DNA of 64,000 nucleotides from Escarpia spicata (taxonomy: Eukaryota > Annelida > Polychaeta > Sabellida > Siboglinidae). Below are positions 1 to 10,988 of the stretch, in pieces. The DNA is taken from positions 70,296,270-70,360,269 of the forward strand of contig OZ023206.1 in assembly GCA_963995525.1 (NCBI GenBank). Reading direction: 5' to 3'. The stretch's first letter is position 1. Each line of letters opens with the position of its first letter. The translations under genes and the position numbers were made by a program. Below the pieces are notes generated by a model. The model saw only the letters and a program-made list of their open reading frames with translations. It was not told where the DNA came from and made no database searches.

Positions 1-745
1 CAAGTACAACTACATCATCTGTGTTCACCAGTACAACTACGACATCCGTGTTTACCAGTACAACAACATCATCCGTGTTCACCAGTTCAACTACATCGTC
101 TGTGTTCACCAGTACAACTACATCATCTGTGTTCACCAGTGCAACTACATCATCTCATCCATGTTCACCAGTGCAACTACATCATCTGTGTTCACCAGTA
201 CAACTACATCATCCGTGTTTACCAGTACAACTACATCATCCGTGTTTACCAGTACAACTACATCATCTGTGTTCACCAGTACAACTACATCATCCGTGTT
301 CACCAGTTCAACTACATCGTCTGTTTTCACCAGTACAACTGCATCATCTGTGTTCACCAGTACTACATCATCATCCGTGTTCACCAGTTCAACTACATCG
401 TCTGTGTTCACCAGTACAACTACATAATCTGTGTTCACCAGTGCAACTACATCATCTCATCCATGTTCACCAGTGCAACTACATCATCTGTGTTCACCAG
501 TGCAACTACATCATCTCATCCATGTTCACCAGTGCAACTACATCATCTGTGTTCACCAGTACAACTACATCATCCGTGTTCACCAGTACAACTACATCAT
601 CCGTGTTTACCAGTACAACTACATCATCCGTGTTCACCAGTACAACTACATCATCCGTGTTCACCACTACACACCTACATCATCCGTGTTCACCAGTACA
701 ACTACATCATCCGTATTCAACAGTTCATCTACATCATCTTAACAG
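1..745. repeat. 27-bp minisatellite (VFTSTTTSS-type repeat)
   Basis: About 27 tandem copies of a 27-bp unit (core TTCACCAGTACAACTACATC), running off the left edge of the window. Because 27 is a multiple of three and the unit lacks stops, several frames stay open on both strands. One plus frame reads as a Ser/Thr-rich nonapeptide (VFTSTTTSS), mucin-like in composition. Several 33-bp variant units (extra CATCTCATC) leave the frame intact, but a stop-containing unit (ACATAATCT near 423) and a frame change argue that this part is not a clean exon. It could be the end of a mucin-like exon or a plain minisatellite; I favour the latter. Confidence 0.85.
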
Positions 746-861
746 TGACTGAGAAAATAATGTTTGGATATATTTTCCAAGTTTATTACCTTCATACATT
801 GACCAACAACAGTTACCTTGGATACGTTACTATTTATTCAAATTGGCAAGAATAGCATCAA

Positions 862-1067
862 TCGTCATTTGTTCCGGCAACACACGCACACACACACACG
901 AACACACACGAACACACACGAATACACACATACACACACGCACACACACGCGCACACACACGCACGCGCGCGCGCGCACGCGCACACACACACACATATA
1001 TATGTGTATATATATATATGTATATATATGTGTATATATATATATATATATAGATAGATAGATAGAT

Positions 1068-1146
<79 letters not shown>

Positions 1147-1150
1147 TAGA
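862..1150. repeat. Compound microsatellite (CA, CGCA, TA, GATA, GACA)
   Basis: Consecutive simple-sequence tracts: CA-rich with CG interruptions (about 880-996), TA/TG (about 997-1050), GATA (about 1050-1072) and a nearly pure (GACA)n tract (about 1070-1147). Apparent open frames here are low-complexity artefacts. Confidence 0.95.
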
Positions 1151-1195
1151 CAAATATAAATAAATCGATATATGAGGATGGTGCGAAAGTACTCA

Positions 1196-1749
1196 TTGGT
1201 CTTGATCCTCAATAAGAAACGACACCTTTCTCTAATGTCCCCTTGTCATTGACATGTTGATAAGATTGAGTAACTCAGTTGCAGTTCCTTCACTGGCGTG
1301 TTATGTGACCGATTGAGTAATGAACTCGATCATACGTTTGAACTTGCTCAATGATATCTCAGAAGTCGTCGTTGTGGGTGGATATATAATATATAACATT
1401 CTACTAGCACGACAAATTGTCATCGGTAAAGGACATGATGATAAATACTGTAATTTTCGCAATAATAAACACGTTCGGACACGGTGAAATCCACATATCA
1501 GAACACAAAACTCAGAATCAATTTATTTTACCAATAAGTATGATACCTATACAGCGAATAACGTAAGTAATAGATAAGGTCAGGAGACTCCCTTGAAGAT
1601 ATATAATATCGCTAGCACACTGGTATGCATACGTATTACAAGGACTGGTTATATGTACTCGTGTACACATTGACGTGTATATGGATACTTAGGTATACAT
1701 TTCAATACGTATTACGAATTACAAATAAAGCAATTAATAATAAGACAAC
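1196..1749. other. AT-rich intergenic DNA, no gene seen
   Basis: No coding similarity, RNA gene or clear repeat recognised between the microsatellite and the retrotransposon relic. Confidence 0.6.
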
Positions 1750-1761
1750 GGGATTCATAAT

Positions 1762-2173
1762 TTAAAGTAAACCATTTTTTGTGTATGTTAAAAAACCATA
1801 TAGACTGTAAGTGTAAATTTTATTAATGATAATACTTGGTGTATTGTTAACTGTCTCTACTACGTTGTGTCTAATGCATGTTTTGGCAAATTCATGTTTG
1901 AATCTGGACATGTACAGACTATTTCTTTCACGTGTGCGGTGCTGATGAATATCATATATGTGTGTGTTTGGAAAAAACATTGAAGTAGTAAGGTAAAAGA
2001 TTGTTAATTAATTTATAGTAAAATTGTAATTGTTGGATTTTATAAATGTCATCCAACTTTAACAACTGAAGTCTTTTTAAAATAGGACTTGTGTGAGCAT
2101 TACATTTACTTAAGGATATTATTCGTATTGCTTTTTTCTGTAATTTGAAATTCGATGTGCCTGATGACTCCAT
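1762..2173 (-). pseudogene. LINE ORF2 C-terminal region fragment
   Basis: Two overlapping minus-strand pieces read through FKLQKKAIRIISLSK, LLKLDDIYKIQQLQFYYKLI and KHEFAKTCIRHNVVETV. I recognise this as the typical region after the reverse transcriptase palm in invertebrate non-LTR elements. A frameshift near 1955-1975 separates the pieces. It is the 3' end of the retrotransposon relic whose endonuclease lies near 5 kb. Confidence 0.75.
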
Positions 2174-3430
2174 AAAAGTAAGCCATAATTAATGTGAGGG
2201 AGAAAGAGCATTGTACATAATATATAATGAATTAAATGGTAAACAGTTTTTAAGTTTATTTAATATTCCTATTGTTTTATACATTCATTTGCTATTTTGT
2301 TTATATGACTCTGTCAGTTAAAAGGTTATTTAATGTGATGCCTAAAAAATGAAATCATATATACATTTTTTCGAGGTATATAAAAATCATGAATTTAGTG
2401 TATTATGTCACAATGACAGCTTATTTGCTTTCAACCAATTGCAAATCTTTGTTAGTTGACTCATTAAAAGCATTTAGTGTATTAGTAAGGGTGGTGTCGT
2501 CAGCATACGTTAATTTGAAAAGGTCACTAGAAAGTGCTATGTCATTTATATATATATATAATAAATAAGAGTGGCCCTAAAATTGAACCTTGAGGGACAC
2601 CAATGTTGATGACTATTTCCTTAGACATAACATTTTCAATTTCTACGCACTGCTTACGATTTTGGAAATAACTCTTACAAAGATCCAGAGCCTTGTCATT
2701 TAATCCGTAGTACTTTAACTTCTGTACCAATATATTGTATTTACTTAAGGATATCATTCGTATTACTTTTTTCTGTAATTTGAAATTCGATGTGCCTGAT
2801 GACTCCATAAAAGTAAGCCATAATTAATGTGAGGGAGAAAGAGCATTGTACATAATATATAATGAATTAAATGGTAAAAAGTGTCTAAGTTTATTTAATA
2901 TGTCTATTGTTTTATATATTGTATTCGCCATTTTGTTTGTATGACTCTGCCAGTTTGAATTGTTAGTTATTGTGATGCCTCAGCTATTTGTAACACAAGA
3001 TATTCTACTTTCTCTTGAGACATATGAAAATCATGAATTTAGTCTGTTTGGCATTCAGTGACAGTTTATTAGCTTTCAACCAATTGCTAACCTTTGTTAG
3101 TTCTATGTTAATTTGCTAATATTTTCACTTCGCATTTGACCTTCTGAATCGTTAAATGTATTTAGTGTACTAGTAAGGGTGGTGTCGTCAGCATATGTTA
3201 TGAATTTGAAAAGGTCACTAGAAAGTGCTATGTCGTTTATGTGTGTAATAAATAAGAGTGACCCTAACATTTAACATTGTGGGACGCCAGTGTTGATGGT
3301 TATTTCCTTAGACTTAAATTTTTAATTTCTACGTACTGCTTACGATTGTGTAAATAACTCTTAGAAAGGTCCAGAGCCTTGCATTTAATCCGTAGTAATT
3401 TAACTTCTGTACCAATATATTGTGATCAAT
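2095..3430. repeat. Local duplication inside the LINE relic
   Basis: The segment with CTGATGACTCCATAAAAGTA occurs at 2161 and again at 2796 (offset 635 bp). The segment GTAAGGGTGGTGTCGTCAGC recurs from about 2484 to about 3173. Both copies are in the same orientation and about 80-90% alike by eye, so a ~0.65-kb block of the retrotransposon was duplicated in tandem or two copies inserted side by side. Confidence 0.8.
2542..2730 (-). pseudogene. Reverse transcriptase fragment (GVPQGS motif)
   Basis: Minus-strand reading includes IGVPQGSILGPLLFIIYI, the conserved segment of LINE reverse transcriptases just before the catalytic YADD block, preceded by residues of the finger/palm region. Immediately upstream in the same open frame is a misplaced copy of the C-terminal FKLQKK segment, so the frame is a chimera produced by local duplication. 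A second, more decayed copy of the same RT segment lies at about 3180-3420. Confidence 0.8.
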
Positions 3431-4439
3431 TTTGTGAAATGCTTTTGACAAATCAATGTATATATTTATTGCAGTAACCTATTTATCAAGTTATTGTATA
3501 ATTCTGTCTATAATTTCGAGTATAGCAAGCTCAGTAGTATGTGTCTTTCTAAACCCATATTGGCTATTGTAGTATAGCGATTTGGAATGGAAGTAATTGT
3601 GGATTTGATCAAACATAACACTTTTAAAAAAAAATGTGACTTTTGCATTGTTTAATTTGTTTGGAAATATACCAATTAGTATTGATTGATTAATAATTAG
3701 AGTGACTGCATTGCTAGTATCTTTTTAGTTATACATTTTAGTAATCGTGTTGATATGTTGTCTTTTTCACAACTAGGTTTTGGAAGTAAGCGATCAATTA
3801 TATTAACAGTAGTTTCCATGTAAATTGGGTTAAACCTGAAGGGGGGAAATATCGTTTTTTCTCAGGAAATCTTTGTATGATTTACCTCCACTTGTAGTTG
3901 TTTTAGAGGCTAGAGTAGAACCGGTATTAGTAAAAAAAACCTGTTAAATATGTTTTCAATAATGCATTAGTTGCTAATCATTTCCCCCATCGACTTTGAA
4001 AAAATCTGGAAATTGTTCTTTCTTTTGACTTTTCTGAATAAATTCTTTAATTAAACACCACGTCTTTTTAATATCATGCTTTTCAAAACTGGATTGATAG
4101 TGCATTTGCTTAGCTAATCTAATATTACTTACAAGAATGTTATTACAAGTATGTAAGTCAGTTTTAAGTTTATTATACTACTTTGTATATACGTGAGTCT
4201 GTTTCATTCAATTTGTTTCTAAATTTTATCGACATAATTATACCTTTGCTAACCCAAGGAGGTTTCTTATGTTTATATTTGTTAAATTTAATTACTTTAA
4301 TAGGTAGACATTTATTCATAGCTGCAGTAACTAACAATTTCATCGAGGATATTGTAGTTTTCATTCGGATCCGCATCAGTATCTCGGTTAACTTTATCAT
4401 AAATATTTCAGTTTATTATTTCATTTTTTATTTAATGAG

Positions 4440-5263
4440 TTAATTATGAGTTTGTTGTTTTATTCGTGTACACTTTGCTATCGCATTAGAGGTTTCGACA
4501 TAGTCTAGACTTAGAAAGTAAGGAACATGATCAGAAATATTGCACACTAAAATACCAGCTGCATTTGAAGGATCCTTTTGATAAATTGCATAAACAATAT
4601 CAATGAGTGTTCCATGGTATTCTGAAAGTCGTGTGGACATAGTACTTTTAGGGTAGAAACCATGTGAAACGATTGTATCAAAATATTATCATATTATGGG
4701 TTTTTTGTTAATGTTAAGCAAATCAATATATATTGTAATCTCCTGCAATTATTATTCACTTTTATATTTTTGTAAATTAACTAAATGTTATGCAAATTAG
4801 ACTGTGAATATACGGTAGTTTTCAATTATATCTCTAGGTAGTCCATATATATTTCCAAGAATAATTTTTTCTTAATTGAAAATTGACCTTCCCAAGTGTC
4901 TGCATTAGCATGGATACTTACAGATTTGTAATTGTATTTGTTGCTGAGGTAGATTGCCAAGCCAGCATGTGCACTGCTGGTTTTGCCTTGGCATATTAAT
5001 GTGCATCCATCTATTTGAAATAAAGAAGTGTCAGCCTCTTCATCAAGCCATGTTTCCTGTAAACATAAAGCACTAATCTCACAGCCACTACTTCTGAATG
5101 TCTCTAGCTTTATTTTACTTTCGTGAATTTTTGCATTTAAACTCTGACAGTTTAGGCTTAACACAATACATTTGTTTTGCTTGTTCGTTAAATGGTTGAT
5201 TAAATTACCATCGTCAAAGTATGGTGAATGTTGAAATGGTTCAATATCTCCATCTTCATTCAT
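4440..5263 (-). pseudogene. LINE endonuclease domain fragments
   Basis: The upstream 145-codon piece contains VLSLNCQSLNAKI followed by CLQETWL, which correspond to the Asn and catalytic Glu motifs of the exonuclease/endonuclease/phosphatase (APE-like) fold used by non-LTR retrotransposons to nick target DNA. The downstream piece (4640-4440) has ISDHVPYF, the SDH motif with the catalytic His. The middle of the domain (4826-4640) is broken by stops and AT-rich decay. The two pieces are in order and close to the spacing of a normal domain, which supports one decayed gene rather than chance similarity. It cannot encode a working enzyme as it stands. Confidence 0.8.
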
Positions 5264-6085
5264 TTCATCCGTTTTTAATATGTGATAGAGAATTTTTTTT
5301 GTCTAGACCACCAATTTGCACTAAGAAATAATTGTTATCAATCGTATTGAAAAAATAGACAAACAATAGTGCTCTATGTTTACAGGACATATCATATAAA
5401 CATAGACTAGTTGTTCTGAAAGAACTGCATAAGCTTTGCCCTGAGCATAATACAAATACATTTTGTTAAAGAGATTATTACGAATATTCCGCTTGCATAT
5501 ATAACACGACGTACTTATGCATCAGCACAAACTGTGTGAAAATATATTACAGCATAAGTACTGCCACAACATGAACGTAGAGTGAGAATATCGTAAGTAC
5601 ATTGAACAAAATACAACATAATTATTGCGTAGACACTAAGCTTTGGGGAAATACTATATATTATGCACTGTCTCAAAAAATAAAATGTAAAACGACTAAC
5701 ACTAAACTTAGTGAAAAGAAAATGTATACACATTGTCCTCCCCAAAATGAAACCAACGTGAATATTGACTGTAGAAAACATACAGCTGTAATACGAAGTA
5801 ATTATTATTATTATTAAATCATCACATAATGTTGTAACTACGTGTATTAACATAGAACATATGTAATACCAAACCGCACTGTATAAAATATGGTTTCCTT
5901 TCGTTGATTGGCGATTGTTTTAAAGTTCCTATATCTCCTGTGAACTAGAGCAGAGCACGTGGAGCACGTGAGATCTACACCAGCCATGGTCAATACTGAA
6001 CATTACAGAGTTCAAACTTTCGCAAGATCTTCCGGTCGCTCTTTACTTGTCGCGCTTAACGAAAGAGTTTCATCATTAGATTTAA
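5264..6085. other. AT-rich DNA, no gene seen
   Basis: Open frames present are short and have no recognisable motif. No repeat or RNA gene was identified. Confidence 0.55.
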
Positions 6086-6698
6086 AAAAATTTAACAAGA
6101 TTGCCATCCAGAGAATTAACTCTAGATGGCAGGTGAACAAGGCAACCCTTTGGCTTATTGATAATCCAACCCTTTTATCTTCATGTATCCCGCCCTTCTG
6201 AGGTATGTGTCGATTTTATTTTTAAACATATTCACACTACTAGCACCCATACAATCAGCAGGTAATCTGTTCCATTCATTTACAGTCCTTTGTGAAAATG
6301 AGAACTTTCTTATAGCTAACTTACACTGCTCCTTTACTAATGCAACTTCATGTCCTCTAGTCCTTCTATCTTTCTTAACTGAGAAAAAATATTTCTATCA
6401 ATATTTGCATAACCATTCAATATTTTAAACACTGCTATCTGATCTTCTCACATTCTCCTGGTCTCTAGCGTTGTTTATTAAACCACATTCTTTTAGGCGT
6501 TTTACATAACTAAGATCCCTCAGTTTTTGTATCATTTTAGTCGCTCTCCTCTGTACTCTTTCTAGCATATCTATGTCCTTCTTGCGATATAGCCTCCACG
6601 CTTTTATACAATATTCTAAATGAGGCCTAACTATTGTTTTGTACAGCGGTATTATTAGTTCTTTTTCCTTATACGCTATATTTCGCCTAATTAATCCA
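6086..6698 (-). mobile_element. CR1-like retrotransposon 3' fragment
   Basis: Closely parallels the 3' end of the larger CR1 copy at 38.7 kb: the terminal AAATTTAACAAGATTGCC-type tail, then the post-RT coding region (minus strand) for about 600 bp. The match stops abruptly at about 6698, a typical 5' truncation. The reading frame is broken. Further copies are at 50.7 and 61.2 kb. Confidence 0.85.
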
Positions 6699-7123
6699 GC
6701 TCGGCTTTCTTGTCATCCGAATGAAACTGAACGATGTTGGGACGTTTACCATCACGCCGCGCAGGAAGGCCGTGGATCGCGGTGATGTCGTATGGTTCGT
6801 TCGTAACGTTCAATTTCTGTCTGGCGAAGTTAACGAAGTTCGTTCTCATCGTGGCACTCTCGGAGACGGTCGGAGTTTCCTCGGTACCGGCCGATGTCGA
6901 ACTCCGCGTGCTTGGTTTCTTCGTAGTGGCGGTCGAGGCATAAATGTGAATATTCAGACCTGTGATGATCACGTTCTTTTTTCGAATTTTGCTCCAGAAC
7001 ATTCACTTGTGCCTCCAACTTTGATATGCGCTCGTCTTTCGCCTTAATGATCTCCAGCAGCTCGGTGGTGTAGACTGTATGTAGATATTTGAATTCCTGC
7101 TGTTGTTGTATAGTAGTTGTCAT
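6699..7123 (-). pseudogene. Retrotransposon ORF1-like fragment (coiled coil + RRM-like)
   Basis: The minus-strand open frame from 7123 begins with a Gln-rich start and a heptad-like stretch (ELLEIIKAKDERISKLEAQV) suggesting a coiled coil. A second frame then carries RKKNVIITGLNI and later FVNFARQKLNV and KRPNIVQFHS. The pattern coiled coil, then an xNxIIxGL strand, then an RNA-binding-like fold resembles L1-type ORF1 proteins (Transposase_22/RRM-like). The frames change near 6960, so the gene is broken. It ends exactly where the CR1 fragment begins, so the CR1 may have inserted into it. Family assignment is by motif only; a different nucleic-acid-binding protein remains possible. Confidence 0.5.
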
Positions 7124-7467
7124 ATTCTTGTATTATCGCCCCATAGACAAGCATTTGGAGGCGTAGAAATTGATTTCTGCGGGGGGGGGGGGCATTTCCC
7201 CATCAAAATAGTGTGTCGTAAAAAAGTAGGAGAATCCGCTGGATTTTTTTACATAATTATGTTCAAACAATATTAAGAAAATTATGGAAAAAGCATAGAA
7301 TAGGGAGCACATAATAGTGTGTGTAATTAATTACTGTCAGATCATTATCTTTTCAATATGCCTAATTCGTAATTGTCAATTGCAGGAAAACCTTTGGATC
7401 CGCTGTTTCCTGAAGAAACGAACTACCTCTGCCCGCCATCAAGTCCGGGGTTTGTCGTCTACTCATC

Positions 7468-8212
7468 ATGGACATGGATGAGATAACATTTCAGCGTCAT
7501 CTACGATTGACTCGGGCGCAGTTCGAGACGTTGGATCGAACGCTTGTAGAATTGGGGATGAACAAAGCACCAACAGAACTTGGAGGCCATCCAAGGATTC
7601 CTTTAGAAATGAAGACTGTCGTGTTTTTGTGGTACATGGCCAACACAAAATTCTTTCAGAGAATTGTCCGACAAATTCAATGTTGCTGTGAATACTGCCC
7701 ACACGATCATTAAGCAGGCAAGGCGCAACCTGTGCGACATTGCATTTAAGTTTATCCGTTGGCCTACACAGTGTGAAAAACAAGCTTTTCTGTTTTTAAC
7801 CGAATCACCCACCTTCAAAGAGTTGTTGGTGCAATCGATGGCTGCCATATACGGATCCAGCGTCCCCAAATCCACGGCATGGGCTATATGAACCGCAAAG
7901 GTTACTATTCCTTATTACTGCAGGCAATATGTGACTAAGGAAGTTGGGTGGTTATAGTTTACTCCAAGACGAGATAATGACCTCCTAACAGAACACAAAA
8001 AAATTAATAACATCCTCCTAAGTCGTAGACGAGTAATCATTGAGAATGTATTCGGCCGAGTGAAGTGTCGGTTTCGCAGAATCAGAGATGTGCAAAACGT
8101 CAATCTGATAATGATGGTTCGTCTAGTCACTCTCTACAACATCTGCATGGATACAGACATCCCTTGTATAGACCTTCCTGACGGATGCCCTAGGGATAAC
8201 GATGACAATTAA
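7468..8212 (+). pseudogene. PIF/Harbinger transposase relic (HARBI1-like, DDE_4)
   Basis: Three frames together read like a Harbinger-superfamily transposase. The first piece (7468-7713) is the N-terminal region. The second begins KFNVAVNTAHTIIKQARRNL and ends with the first catalytic block, GAIDGCHI (Asp codon 7837-7839) followed by NRKGYYSLLLQA. The third (about 7975-8212) has RRRVIIENVFGRVKCRFRR, the block carrying the catalytic Glu. The segment that should contain the second Asp is missing between about 7930 and 7970, and there are at least two frameshifts, so the gene is dead. Such transposases cut and paste DNA with a Myb-like partner; no partner gene is evident. I did not find its terminal repeats. 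Confidence 0.8.
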
Positions 8213-9609
8213 AAGGGAGTCCTATGTCACATTACCACTACGAATAATGACTACAACAATGATATTTAACTTTATTATAAACGATTATTGTGTTTCATTT
8301 ATGTCTTCATTTCATACAACTGGTGTTGTATATATTTTATTGCTGTAAACATACCTTTATTCAGGGTTGATTTATTTTACCGATTACAAGAACTCCGTAA
8401 AAGTAACTCCCCTACTATTTGTCCCACCTATGGCTTACTATTAGCTCAAAATATAACGGTAAAACTAAATTCCAACAAAGTTGTCAATGGTCATTGTCGG
8501 TAGCAGTAATTCCTCATAATCAATGGCACATTTACAGCATACTTTCGTATTCATAATGTCAACTTAGTTATCACAAATCAGTGTTACTGTTTTCATTATT
8601 TCTAACATTGTTTTTGCATTTACTGTGAACCAATTTGATACAGTGTAACAGGTGTAAACGTGTGGTTCACAGTGTTACTATATGTGTGTATTATACTAAT
8701 GAACCTGGATAATTTAATGCTAAGAAATCTTATAAACACGTTTTTGTGTGTGATAAACATGTTCATGTAACTATCATGCTTACACTGCATGTACACTGCA
8801 TGTACACTGCATGTAGAGTGAAGTTTGAAAAATTTCGTGCACAGGTGTACGTGAACAACACATTGCTGTTTACCAGACAGAATGTGACGGCATGTCACGG
8901 AATGTCGCAATGAAATATCAGCACTATTTTGCAGAAATAAATCCACAAGTTAAATATACTATGTATCTACACTTTTTTATTTATGATACAAAACTGATTT
9001 CTTTATCAAAACAATTTTATACATTCATTGTATAAGTGAAAAAAAAAAATGATAACAACAATTATTAAATGCTAGTAATGAAATAAGAACCATTTAATTG
9101 TTAACATAACGCACTACATTCAAATTATATCGTTTACATGATATGTCTCTGTCATAAACATTGATTTGTGTGTTTAGTCTATGCAACAACATTTGTCATA
9201 TTGAATACCTATTTCTTATTAATGAGCACCATTCCTTCGAATGACTCCTGGGTACTCTTCATTTTTTCCAAGAGCTATTGCTGGCGACGGTCTGCTGCAG
9301 CATTGCTCTCTGTCTGATATTGCAGCAGAGCATTTCCCTTGTCTGCATACTTCTTTCTTTCGCAGTTGTGTAGTTTCAATTGGGATGAGTGTACCAGAAT
9401 ATGGGCATGTTCAAAATAATACAAATAACTTATCAAATAATCGGGATATGATCTTGTAGTCATTGCCAGTTGCGTGTTATGGGTATGACATAATGGTCCA
9501 ATAATAGGACTTATATTTCTGATAAAAGTTTAAAGTCGCGTAAACTATGTACTACATGTGCATTAACAACACGTGTATTACAAAAAAACTTTCAGTGAAA
9601 TCGGAAATG
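8213..9609. other. AT-rich DNA, no gene seen
   Basis: Apart from short direct repeats (ACTGCATGTAC, three copies near 8785-8815) nothing was recognised. The open frames at 9241-9463 have no family resemblance I can support. Confidence 0.5.
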
Positions 9610-9611
9610 TA

Positions 9612-10986
9612 CAGTCATTTGCAAAAGTTTAAGACCATGCACGATTTTTAAGCATTTTATGGTATGGCATCATATTGCATCAGATAATGTCTGGATTACA
9701 TCATCCTATTTGGGCCTTGAAGCAATACGCCTAGTCAGTACTTCCAGGTCATTTGTCTGCTGCTGTCAGTATCGATTAGGTGTTTTTCAGTTTTGTCTTC
9801 ATCCCTGAAATGGGCAAAAAATCGTCTTTGACAGAGGTTCTAAGGGCACAAATAGTGACTCTACATGGAGAAGGATATACGGAAAGAGACATTAGTGCTA
9901 AATTACGTTATTCCAAGACAGCCGTGCACAACGCCATCGTCAAATTCAATACTAATGGCACTTTTCGTGACAGTAAAAGGAGTGGGCGTCCACGGAAAAC
10001 TACGCTCAGGGATGACCACGCAATGAGACGCATCGTGATGTGCTCGCCAATGAGCTCATGCAAGAAAATTCGGGCTGCTTTACGCTTAAAAGGTACGGAA
10101 ATAAGTCTCAGTACTGTTTCGAGACGTCTCAGCAAGGAATTTGGGCTCAAGTCCCGCAAGCCGGCCCGGAAGCCACGTCTGACACCTGTGATGGAAAAAA
10201 GAGACTGGACTTTGCCAGACGACATCGCCACTGGACTCTCACGCAGTGGAAGAAAGTGTTGTTCTCAGATGAATCGACTATGCAACAGTTTATACCTCGC
10301 AAGAGGCACGTTAGGCGGCCAGTAGGTAAGCGATTTGATGAGAAATATACAGCAGCCACAATGAAACACCCGCCAAGTCAGATGATTTGGGGTGCTATGT
10401 CATGTTTTGGCCCTTCTGGTCTGTATTTTATTCCACCTAACGCCACTATGAATGGACCTAGGTACGTGGAGTTGCTGAAGGAGAAGCTGAAACTGCATAT
10501 GGACATCCACAAATGTACGATTTCCATGCAAGATGGCGCTCCTTGTCACCGATCCAAGGTAGCCACTGATTTCCTCAAGAAGAACAAAATCTCCGTGCTG
10601 GAATGGCCTGGGAACAGCCCAGATCTAAATCCCATTGAGAACCTGTGGACTATAATGAAGGATAAGGTGGCAGACAAACAACCATCAAGCGCTCAAAACT
10701 TGAAACAAGCTATCAAGGACGTTTGGGTCACCGAAATCACCCAGGAGTCCTGCGAATCTCTAGTTTCTAGCATCCAGGCGGTCATTGACAGCAAAGGAGG
10801 TCACACTAAATACTGAAAAGTAGAGACACTGACACTTTTGGACGACATAAAGTTTCATATTTTATGTTGTACTACGTTTATTTGGCAAAATAAACTGATA
10901 TAATGTTATGTGAAGGCCAAAAAATCATAGTTTTGTCAAATTTCTTCAAAAAATCGTGCCTGGTCTTAAACTTTTGCAAATGACTG
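9612..10986 (+). mobile_element. Tc1-like DNA transposon with TIRs and TA duplication
   Basis: The ends are inverted repeats of about 37 bp (CAGTCATTTGCAAAAGTTTA at the left; its complement at 10948-10986). Each is flanked by the dinucleotide TA (9610-9611 and 10987-10988), the hallmark Tc1/mariner target duplication. The 1,375-bp length and single transposase are typical of Tc1. The ends are nearly identical, so the insertion is probably fairly young. Confidence 0.97.
9810..10816 (+). pseudogene. Tc1 transposase, one frameshift (DD34E)
   Basis: The first frame (ATG 9810) encodes the paired-type HTH region, including YTERDISAKLRYSKTAVHNA, the basic linker SKRSGRPRKT and a second HTH. The catalytic domain continues in another frame to 10816. 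All three catalytic residues are visible: Asp in LFSDEST, Asp in QDGAPCH and Glu in NPIENLW, with 34 residues between the last two (DD34E). The frame changes once, in a run of six A at about 10195-10200. A true one-base indel or a homopolymer sequencing error would both explain it. If the latter, this is a complete transposase of about 335 residues. The start was chosen because MGKKSSLTEV directly precedes the HTH. Confidence 0.93.
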
Positions 10987-10988
10987 TA

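Larger units (their letters stand above)
1752..5263 (-). mobile_element. Degenerate non-LTR retrotransposon (APE endonuclease + RT)
   Basis: On the minus strand, recognisable pieces occur in the order expected of a LINE ORF2. The APE-type endonuclease N-terminus lies at 5263-4826 and its C-terminus at 4640-4440. A linker fragment follows at 4400-4173, reverse transcriptase fragments at about 3600-2540, and the post-RT C-terminal region at 2173-1762. Frameshifts and stops separate all blocks, so the copy is inactive. It is not the CR1 family found elsewhere in the window: the residues after RT (FKLQKKAIRIISLSK) recall Jockey/RTE-like invertebrate elements, but I cannot fix the clade by eye. 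Part of the RT region is duplicated. Confidence 0.8.

Noticed and set aside
139..855. A second plus-strand frame and a minus-strand frame across the minisatellite
   Set aside because: A 27-bp stop-free repeat opens several frames; there is no coding signal beyond the repeat itself.
830..1212. Several open frames of 70-115 codons on both strands
   Set aside because: They are translations of CA, TA and GACA simple repeats with no complexity.
9241..9463. Possible Myb-like partner ORF for the Harbinger relic
   Set aside because: The frame lacks a Myb/SANT signature and is over 1 kb from the transposase relic.
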